Origin: Sophora flavescens
Lineage: Eukaryota > Streptophyta > Magnoliopsida > Fabales > Fabaceae
Assembly (NCBI GenBank): GCA_030762895.1
Contig: CM061069.1
Coordinates: 85,073,548 to 85,137,547 of the forward strand
Direction of reading: 5' to 3'
Length of the DNA stretch: 64,000 bases
The position numbers were made by a program, and so were the translations under genes. Shown here piece after piece: positions 55,670 to 64,000 of this stretch (its first letter is position 1; each line of letters opens with the position of its first letter). A model generated the notes under the pieces. It had not been told where the DNA came from. It searched no databases and saw only the letters and a program-made list of their open reading frames with translations.

Positions 55670-58603
55670 TGCTTGAGTCTCTGTAGCCTCCTCTTTTGGC
55701 TTTTAGAAATAGCCAATTGAGTTGAGGGTCCTGAAAGAACAGGCCCTGCCATCTGAGCATTTTGAGCCAGTTGGCCGTTTCGGTAATTTTCATTCCAAAA
55801 GGGTGGCCCCTGTTTATTGACCTTACTTCTCCGAGTCCATGTCTGTTTTTGCAATTTTGGGTACTGTGTCATGGCTGAATTCCTCACCCATTGATCCACC
55901 ATTACGTTGGATGGGGGTGTCCTTGTCTTGACAGGATTAAATCTGCCACTGACAGAGTTACCTACTGTCGATCCTCTGATTGGTTCTTCAAGCCAACCGC
56001 CGGTGCTGTGCTGTCTAAATTTTGACTGGTACATATGTTGCTGACAGCTATTTGTCTGTCTTACTGCTGATCCTCTGGTTGAATCAAGCCAACCTCCAGT
56101 GTTGTGCTGTCCGGATCTTGACTGGTGCATATGTTGCTGACGGCTATTTGCCTGTCTATTTACAGCAGATGCAGCACTCCTCTGTACACTGTTGGATCCA
56201 GCATCGCTGTTTGAATGTGAAAACCTACTCTGGTTATCTTGTGGATGATGCGATGGTGGTTTCTGCCCCCTAGCTTTCTTGGCGGCTACTTCATCGTAAA
56301 ACGCTTCGCATCTTGGGCAAACTTTAATTATGCCCCCATCTTTCTTTCGTGTCATATAGTCAATAAGTGGCTCTCCTGGCTTCGGATAAACATCGAATGG
56401 ATCTGACAAATCCATTTGGATATTCTGTCCGGCCGTGATGTTGACCATGCCTAATCCCATAGGGACTTGGCGGTCTGCTTTGTTAGCTTCAGGACCGAAG
56501 GGTTATGTATCAATCTTCATTTCCGGTCGCTTGTCTGAAAATTTCAACCTTCCGTCTGTCAAACCTTTTTGAACGATATCCCTGAAATGCATACAGTCGT
56601 TTGTCACATGACCAAAAGTATTATGATATTTACAATATTTCCGATCTTTAATTTCATGGGCTTTCAAGAGCCTATGATCATCTGACAATTTTAATTGCTT
56701 ATCTCTAAGTAATATGTCAAATATTTGATCGGCCTTGGTCACGTCAAATGTGTATACTTTCTTATTAATGAAAGGGACTCTTTCTTTGGCCCTTGCGGGC
56801 TTCAAAGCTTGACATACATAAGGTGGGCCATTTTTTAGTTCGACATAATCTACTTCATACTCTTCAGAATCATTGCACTCTTCGTCGGATTCATTGCATC
56901 CGACAAAATTAACCCTTTCCCTCTTAAGGAATCTCTTTTGCTTAAAAATCTTTTCAGCTCTTAATTGTTCAATCTGTCGAACCTTGTCCCCTAACTGGGC
57001 AAGATCTATCAAATGTTGATTAACCAGTTTCTTTCTGATATAGTAATCTAGACTGCCGGCAGCAATTTTCACTATTTCTGCCTCTGGAATAGGGGTGAAA
57101 CACCGACTCCTCATTTGACGGAATCGAGCTAGGTAGTCGTCAACAGATTCGTTATTCATTCTCTTAATTCCAAACAAATCTGTCAATCCTATTTTCAAAT
57201 CTCCCCTAAAGAATTGGTCATGGAAACCTCTTTCCAATTGATTCCAAGAGTAGATTGAATTAGGCCTTAGGGTTGAAAACCAAGAAAAATCACTCTTAGT
57301 TAATGAACTAGGGAAGAACTTCATTTTTAATCCTTCCTCCAAGGCCAAATCTCCTAACTCGATGGTATATCGGGCAATATGCTCGACTGTCGACTCTCCA
57401 CTTTCTCCTGAGAATTTCGACAACTTGGGTATCTTATATCCTCGAGGCATTTCTGCCTGTTGGACCCAATCAGGAAATGCTGATGCAAAAAATGGTTGGT
57501 TGGCATAACCAATGTTAAAACCAAACCTATTTAATGCTTGTTCGACAACTTGGTTGACGTTCTGATTTAGAACATTCTGACGGAATGCTCCAACAGCGCC
57601 CTGGTTTAGGATCAAATCCTCGTCTTCCTATGGTCGCAGAATATGTATGTTTCCACGTCTCAAAGTAATCCGACGATGAGGCTGTTGCCGCTCGTCATCT
57701 TGTTCAACTCCGTCAAGTTGTGGTTCTACTTGTAGCTGATTAATCCTGTTGACATTTGTATTGAGATTTCTACCAGTATTTTGGTTTTCGCCTGGGGTTA
57801 CAACACCCAAGGCTCTATTTAACCGACGTATCTCATTTGTCAATGCTAAACATGCATTGTTTGTGCTTTCCATTAATGGCGTAATTACTGTACTCATTTG
57901 TTGAGTAAATGTATTCACCATGTCATGGTTACTAGAATCGATCTGTTGTCGGACATTGGCTAAGGTAGCCTCCGACAGACCAACAATACTTTGTGGGATT
58001 TGTCTCAATGGGGAAATATATGGCCTTTCTACCGGTTGTTCTTGTCGAGAATGGGTAATTATCATGGACCCCGTTATTCCATTCGCATGACTGGGAATTT
58101 GCCCCGATCGATGGCCCCTGTCGTCCGGATGTATGGGCAGCCATCGTCATTCCATTTGGATATGGTATGTATGCAAATGGAGTATTTGGGTTGATGGTTG
58201 TTGACCCATAAGGCATCCCATACAAAGGTTGTGAGAGAGGCTGTGTAGTCCCTCTTGGATTTGAACTCACAACACTTCGTGACGACAATCCATTAGTTGA
58301 TGTATTTATTTGTTGTAAAACAGGGGAAGTTGGTGACGGGAGTGTTCCTTGACCAACTTCGTCAAATCTATTGACCACTTGGGCGTAAGAAACGCCTCTT
58401 CTTATTCCTAGACCATTAGTACCATTTACATCTGCATTAGTAGCATTAGTTCCGTTTGCAGGAATATTATCAACCGGTGCTATAGCATCCACTGTTGACA
58501 CAGCGGCGTTAGTGTCTACTATGCCTGCATCACTTGTATTACTCATATTTACAGAGTTCTGGGAAATAGATGTTTGAACCACCTTTCCGCTCCGTAAACG
58601 CAT
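55627..58603 (-). pseudogene. gag: gag of the 13.2-kb element, several breaks
   Basis: The likely start is ATG 58603, giving MRLRSGKVV, a common gag start in this lineage. It is broken by a frameshift near 58090, TAG at 57628-57630 and TAA at 56503-56505. Between them, 57615-56503 holds the gag domain ('GYKIPKLSKFSGESGESTVEH', 'SWNQLERGFHDQFF', 'NNESVDDYLARFRQMRSRCF') and a C-K-Y-H…G-H…D-C knuckle. 56460-55627 adds 'VCPRCEAFYDEV' and Gln/Ser-rich duplicated blocks ('SRQQHMHQS', 'SCQQHMYQS'). Gag would form the particle around element RNA. Confidence 0.82.
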
Positions 58604-58656
58604 ACAAATAAGGTTGTATGTCAAATTCCTGACACTATACGAGTTACTCTAAACTC

Positions 58657-58677
58657 GTCCCACTGGGCGTGCCAATT
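58657..58677 (-). other. Primer binding site
   Basis: The minus strand reads aattggcacgcccagtggg immediately after the 5' LTR, a PBS type common in plant Tat-like elements; the cognate tRNA was not determined. Confidence 0.65.
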
Positions 58678-59880
58678 TGTTGACGCTGGTTTTTGGTTTG
58701 GTGTCCAAAATCCTTGTCACAAATAATTTTAAGATCAGACGAGTGTAGGAACGGACGAGTTATGCGGTAATCTCGTAAGGATGTGTATGCGTGTCTGCCA
58801 AGTACGAATTTGACAAATCAGTCAAATATGCTGAATACTGGCAAGGACTTGAAGGAATATTTATATGATACTTTAATTTGACAGGAAAAGTTGCTTCCTT
58901 AAGTAAGAACGACTTCCTTCTTGAATTTATAAAGATTCATGGATTTGAAGGAAAACTTACAAATTGCAGGAAAATTAGAGGAAAACGAATAAGGAACATG
59001 AAATTAAAGGAAAGCAGTAAATAGCAGGAAATTTAAAGGAAAGCGATAAATTTCAGGAATTGAAATGGTTGAAAAGTAAAAGAAAGCATTTAAAGTGCAG
59101 AAAGTTAAAATAAAACAAGTAAAAGGCGTGAAAGAAATGAAGAGCATATAAAAGGAACTTGGATAAAGAACATGAAAGGAATGCTGAAAGTAAAGAAGAA
59201 CATGTAAAGAAAGATTAAATAACCAGTACTGTATTATAAATTGAACTGGAAATAAAAGGATGGAGGGAGTACTTGAGTATAATCCTTAAATCTGCTGTGT
59301 GATCGAGATATGTAGGATATCGCATCAAGTAACCTCCTCCATTACATCGGAATTAACAGTATTTATAAGCATATGAAATAACTGCCTAAAGAAAACTTCC
59401 TATCTTAAAAATTGCCACATGTATGGCAGTTTTGCTATGTTTCATATTCAAACATTTGACAAGTAAACTTCTCTAACTTGCTGATTCCTTTGAATTGCTT
59501 TATGCCAACTTGCTTGTTGTCCACGGTTTGGTTGTTTGACAGCTTATCTTGCTGATGCTGTCAACCTTGAAAACTTGGCCATTTCCATACTTTGTCCGTC
59601 TGACAATTCAACTTTGTCGAAAGTTGGGTTTTTACCTTTTTTGTTACTTCTATCTCTCCGTCAGTCAGCTGAGTATATTCGTCGGGAATTTTACTGGTGA
59701 CAAATGTGTTTCTTTCTTGACGGCTTTATCTGTCTGGCATACCAACTTCTGTCAAATTTTAGTCTGCCAACTCTGCCGAATTCGACTATTCATGGTAGTT
59801 ATCTGACAATTCTTCCTTCAATTCTTCTGTCATCCTGTCGGAACCTTTTCTGTCAAAAATCCGAAATTCTTCTATTAACA
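58678..59880 (-). repeat. 5' LTR
   Basis: 1203 bp, direct copy of 46677-47879 with about 18 differences counted by hand and no length change. Confidence 0.92.
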
Positions 59881-59885
59881 ACACC
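59881..59885. repeat. Target site duplication ACACC, right
   Basis: Pairs with 46672-46676. Confidence 0.9.
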
Positions 59886-60418
59886 CCAAAACAAACAAAA
59901 ACAAAAAATAAGAAGTTAGAAATCAAATAACTAAAATATATTACAAAAATACACGAAACACATGATAATTTCTTCTTCTTTTTTCTTCTACATTTTAAGA
60001 ATCTATATGTAAAAACATGGAAATTTTGTGTAAAACGGGGGGAAAAGCTTTTTGTGTGGCATATTTAAAATGCATTGCAGATTCCCAAATTGACCTTCTC
60101 AATAAGTACAGAAAATGTTCATTACACTTTCCCATTAATTTAAGAATATAAGATCACATGCCAATTGCTAATGTGACAAAGGGATAATACATATAGATAT
60201 AAGGAAGATTGTGCTTATTGGATAACCATCGTCATTAGTGACACATCATTACTTCAATTAGTGTGAGTGAAATCGTCATATAGGACCTCATTGAATGATG
60301 ATTCTAAACTTAATGATAGATGTCCAAAAAACACCTTTTGTTGAAAATATTATCAAAATCAGTATAAATATCAACTCTAAAAAGCAAACCAAAAAACAAT
60401 TAGAAAATTAAAATCAAT
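59886..60418 (-). promoter_or_regulatory. Displaced upstream flank of the NF-YB gene
   Basis: Before the insertion this lay directly upstream of 46676, so it should hold the original NF-YB leader and promoter. On the minus strand the last bases before the junction read 'ttttgtttgttttggggtgt'. No obvious TATA box or coding sequence was seen. Confidence 0.5.
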
Positions 60419-60421
60419 ATA

Positions 60422-60792
60422 GAGTCCGTTTGGATGGGCTTCCACCCCCCCCCCCACCCCCACCCACCCACCCAAAAAAAAAAGCACTTAATTTTTATAT
60501 TATAAGTACTTTTAAAGAAAATATGGATGTTTGGATTGACTATAAAAATAACAAAAACGATAACAAAAGTACGTTTTGGTACTTTTTTAAGAAGTTACAA
60601 TTACTACGTTCTAAAAATAGCAGATGCAGTAAAAGAGAAATGAGGATGACTCGTATTTTATTGGACAATAATGTTCCCACAATAAATCTTACAAAGCCCT
60701 TTTTTTAAAAACTCATCCGAACATAAAATAGTTTATACTTTTACTTCTATATTATAGAAGCACTTTATTTTAAAGTTCATCCAAACAAACTC
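60422..60792. mobile_element. MITE with GAGTYYGTTTGGATG ends
   Basis: The left end GAGTCCGTTTGGATG is mirrored at the right end (CATCCAAACAAACTC). ATA occurs on both sides (60419-60421, 60793-60795), fitting a 3-bp duplication of PIF/Harbinger type, though short matches can be chance. It contains a C-rich tract (about 60443-60474). Confidence 0.6.
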
Positions 60793-60795
60793 ATA

Positions 60796-61722
60796 GTTAT
60801 CAGTCTCTTGTTAAGTGTGTGTAAGAAAATTGTGTATATTTTGTCCTCAAAGTGTTTACCTGAACTTGATATTGCGTAGCGGTCATGGTGAATGGAGGAA
60901 TCTGTATACTCCATTATCTTCGTCTGAAAGTGCAACTCTAATTTTTTTCCTTAAAAGACTAGAAAAGAATTAGGTTTGGGGGATTGGGTGCTTGAACTTG
61001 GAACTTGAATTGGTACTAATCAGCGTGTGACTACTGAATCTCTTATAGGTTGAGAATGATACAGGTCCTGCAACTAGATTTGTGATGCCGGATGCAGAAT
61101 GTACTTTGGTTCAAGTGATTAATGCGACCTGAGTTTTTTTGTTAACGTAAATAATGTTTAAATATTTATTGTTTTTTTATCATTTTTTTATCATTGTTAA
61201 AAAGAAATTATTGAAAAGTGTAGTTAATTCTATTAGAAATCTAAAAATTTCAATAATTTTTTTCATTAAAAAAATAAAACATTTAATACAGTATCTGACT
61301 TTCAGATAAGCATTAATTTAGTAAATGGAAGAAACGATAAAATTGACATATCAAGTTTTACTTATTGTAATTCATAAAATTCTATATCTATTTACTAAAG
61401 TAACTACATGTCAAAAAGTACTCATCCCTGATAATAAGTTTTTTAATAATTTATTTTTAAGGAAGGATTTGACTCATCAAAAGTGAAGAAATCAGATTGG
61501 AAGAAAAAAAAATGAGGAATCTTGACAACTAGGGTTCCCAACTCCGACGATGTTGATTTATATCTCGGAGATGCGATTACTCAAAGATTCATGTTCGGCC
61601 AATCCATTCCACCGTGATTCAATCTCGGGTATTTTAACCTTTAAAGAGATATATAATTTTATGAATCCGGGTGCAAGGTCTTCGAATTGGGGAAAACTTA
61701 TTTAGAAGCATTTTATACCTCC
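60796..61722. other. No gene seen
   Basis: AT-rich spacer without recognisable coding or repeat ends. Confidence 0.4.
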
Positions 61723-62758
61723 TGTAACACACCGTTTTTCATCTCCATGCTTATATGTTTTGTTTTAATTAATACAAGTTAACTATAATTGATGTGTTTG
61801 GGCTAGATTATTAGGAAAATGTTTTAGGATGGGTCTGTGGGGGTTAAGGGGGGATTTTCCGGTCAAAAATCTCTTCCTGACAAATGAGCATGGCCCCCTG
61901 CTCATTTGAGTACGACCGTGCCAGAATTGTTAGCATTTTATAGGGATACTGTAGACCTTCTGCTCATTTAAGCACGACCTCATGCTCCTTTAAGCAGACC
62001 CCCTACTCATTTAAGCACGAACCCGTGCTCCTTTAAGCAGACCCCTTGCTTTTCTAAGCACGACCCCCTGCTCGGTATTGAGAACGACTGTGTTCATTTG
62101 AGCATGACCCTCTGCTAAGGGTCTGACAGCAGAAAAGCGTTAGTTTGAGGGGGTTACGAGCCATAACTCTCATTTTGACACTTTTTCACAATCCTTGTGT
62201 GACAGAAACTATCTCTTCTCCCTCTTCTTCAACCTATTTGAATCTCTTGGTATTTTCTCTTGCGATTGGAGGGTAAACCGTGCGTTAGTGTCAATTCAGG
62301 TAATCTTGTAAACCCTTTTATTACTCTCCTTTTGTTTTCTTGAATTGGGGATTAATCGTTCTTTCCTTTTTAATGTTCTTGACCAAGATTCATTGAACCG
62401 TTTAAGTGAGCCGAGTTTAGATTCGCTCAAGTTGACCGTAGACTTAGACCGTCATACGAGGTATGGGGAGAATGAATTAGTATGAACATATAGGTTTTGG
62501 GGCAGCATAAGATTAGGGTTAACCCATGAGCTTTTTGTGTGCTATATGTCATAATTGATGTTTGGCTATTTAATAGTTAATGTTTATATGCGAATGAATA
62601 TGTTTGTCTATATGATTAGTATGATTTTGGTATGACATATGTGGAAAACTGTCGATGATCATGATTGTATATTGTGACTAAACGTGTTATTGATGTAATG
62701 CCATGATATGATGAGTTGTTGTTGTTGTTAAAACATGGTAATTAAAGACATAAGAATG
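61723..62758 (+). mobile_element. Chromovirus-like (Tekay/Del type) LTR fragment
   Basis: It starts TGTAACACACCGTTTTTC, close to the usual TGTAACACCCC start of Tekay-type LTRs, and later has 'gatgagttgttgttgttgtt' as such LTRs and leaders do. Short tandem units lie at 61878-62075. No coding follows; at about 62759 the sequence changes character. Confidence 0.45.
61878..62075 (+). repeat. Imperfect short tandem repeats in the LTR
   Basis: Alternating 'tgctcatttaagcacgac' and 'tgctcctttaagcagacc' half-units, about 42-45 bp together, are repeated two to three times with decaying outer copies. Confidence 0.7.
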
Positions 62759-64000
62759 TTAGTGTTGAACCTAAGACTAAAACTCAGTTGTTAATTGAGA
62801 CATCCCGACGTCCAATTAAAGAACAATCCTAATTAACCAAGCCTTAATCCATTTTATTAGCATTGGCGTGGATATACATTCAAAAATATTATAAGTTTGC
62901 AGAAGCGATAAAATTAAAACCATTTAAACATACACAGCGGAAACAAGATAAAACAATAGATATGTACATAGTATATACATCATGTCTTCAACAGTACCAT
63001 CGATCCCAACAAAGGGATCAGACGCCTACTGTCTATACAAACTGGGTAAAGAAACAGTAACTGGTTACAGAGAAAGATACATAAAAACCTAAACAGACAG
63101 AATCTACCCGCCCGCCTCTCACGAAATACATCCAAAATCAAAAGATCAAAAGAAGACACTACCGACGAACCACATCACATACGATATGGGCGTCTGGAAC
63201 AACCCTCACCCTCGCCATAACGGCGTCTGTAAACTCTGTTCCCAACAGACTCGTCACTACTAATCACAACCTTCCTACGACGGATGTGATACATCGTCTA
63301 CACGCTTCTTCCCCCATGACCTCTCTGTAACATTCCAAGTCTGCTATGAGCGTAAGTGCGATCTATCGGGTTCCACGTATCCTCTGTGAACCCCTGACGA
63401 TTGGGTGGGAGCCATAGCTCTGAGAAAGGTAGCCGCTGAGATATCCTATAAGAACCAAGCATAATGAAGTCAGGTTCTACTCTGAGACGGACATAGATGT
63501 TGACCGGGCCGACGTAACACTTGAAGAACTATGAGTGGTCGACCTGCCACCCACGGTTGTCATGATATACTATCTCAATGTCCCCCAGGGTCAAGACCCT
63601 CGAATGAACCATCTACAGGTAGTGCATCTACACTGCTCCTGTCCGATCGCCATCGGCGAACGACTGCTGCTCATCTGACAGATCGATACATACACAGAAA
63701 GAGGAAGAAAAGAAGAGGAAGCGAGATAAGCATCTTGACACTACCATAAAGCAGGGATATGGAAAACATAGTAAAGCATACTATCAAACAGCAGTCAATA
63801 CATGCAGCAAATATCTCCCGAATCATACTGTTACAGTCAACCTCAATTATCTATCTAGGATCAATCCTCTTAGGAGGCACACTCCTATGCATGTCGGTCG
63901 ATATCTCTCATCTGGGTCTCAGCCCCAAGACATTTTCCTTACCGAGCCTTACTGCTCAAAGAACGTCAGTTAGTTTGTCCAGGTAACCTTCTGCTTGCCG
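62759..64000 (-). other. Unclassified repeat-like sequence, no gene
   Basis: Open frames are short on both strands. GC content is higher than in neighbours. On the minus strand AATAAAATGG near 62855 resembles a polyadenylation signal, and the upstream text looks like the non-coding 3' part of an LTR element. This is weakly supported. Confidence 0.3.

Larger units (their letters stand above)
46677..59880 (-). mobile_element. Complete 13.2-kb Tat-lineage (Ogre-like) retrotransposon
   Basis: Two 1203-bp LTRs in direct orientation, TG…CA ends and a perfect 5-bp target duplication delimit it exactly. On the minus strand the order is 5' LTR (58678-59880), PBS, gag, protease, RT/RNase H, archaeal-type RNase H, integrase, antisense PMD gene, polypurine tract, 3' LTR (46677-47879). 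By hand the LTRs differ at about 18 positions (about 1.5%), so insertion is recent. At an assumed 1.3e-8 changes per site per year this is near 0.6 My. The gag-pol frame carries several stops and shifts. Confidence 0.93.

Noticed and set aside
63531..63986. Two 70-codon frames at the right edge
   Set aside because: No domain, biased composition, and the surrounding sequence looks like repeat DNA.

Overview
The window is nuclear DNA of a flowering plant, most likely a papilionoid legume. This rests on AT-rich, TE-packed sequence, Tat/Ogre-like Ty3-gypsy and SIRE/Maximus-like Ty1-copia elements, plant SINEs, a legume-type hAT MITE built from 'cataagctcttat' motifs, and plant intron signals. The species is inference. 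There is no bacterial, organellar or CRISPR-like content. A run of exactly 500 N (11398-11897) marks an assembly gap of unknown true size.

Layout. 1-11.4 kb: nested retrotransposon remains (gypsy LTR, SIRE-like LTR, another gypsy relic, a minus-strand copia pseudo-polyprotein with PBS and LTR, a gypsy LTR piece, a second SIRE-like LTR piece). The last runs into about 1.4 kb of expanded GAA repeat that ends at the gap. 11.9-15.7 kb: right part of a CACTA element with a broken TNP2-type transposase and subterminal repeats around a small gene-like insert. 18.0-18.8 kb: first member of an unusual TIR element family with a minisatellite core. 20.9-22.9 kb: three SINEs and two nested MITEs. 23.2 kb: a small unrecognised gene with a frameshift. 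25.4-27.2 kb: a Pack-MULE with intact long TIRs and target duplication carrying an eIF3d fragment. 28-30.6 kb: three MITEs. 30.9-32.9 kb: two more minisatellite elements head to head. 32.9-43.5 kb: a 2.48-kb segment X present twice as direct repeats flanking a defective, end-truncated Tat-lineage element. 43.5-45.8 kb: simple repeats, an inverted-repeat element and a SINE. 45.9-46.6 kb: an NF-YB-like transcription factor gene, the one clear host gene. 46.7-59.9 kb: a complete 13.2-kb Tat-lineage retrotransposon with two 1203-bp LTRs and target duplication ACACC. 60.4-64 kb: a MITE, a chromovirus-like LTR fragment and unclassified repeat DNA.

How parts interact. The 13.2-kb element landed 32 bp upstream of the likely NF-YB start codon, on the same strand. 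It separated the gene from its promoter and placed an LTR with its own TATA box in front. The element's gag-pol is broken by many stops and frameshifts, yet between integrase and 3' LTR it carries, in antisense, an uninterrupted plant mobile domain (PMD/MAIN-like) gene. That combination, the minisatellite TIR family, and the large direct duplication around the other Tat element are the most interesting parts of the window.
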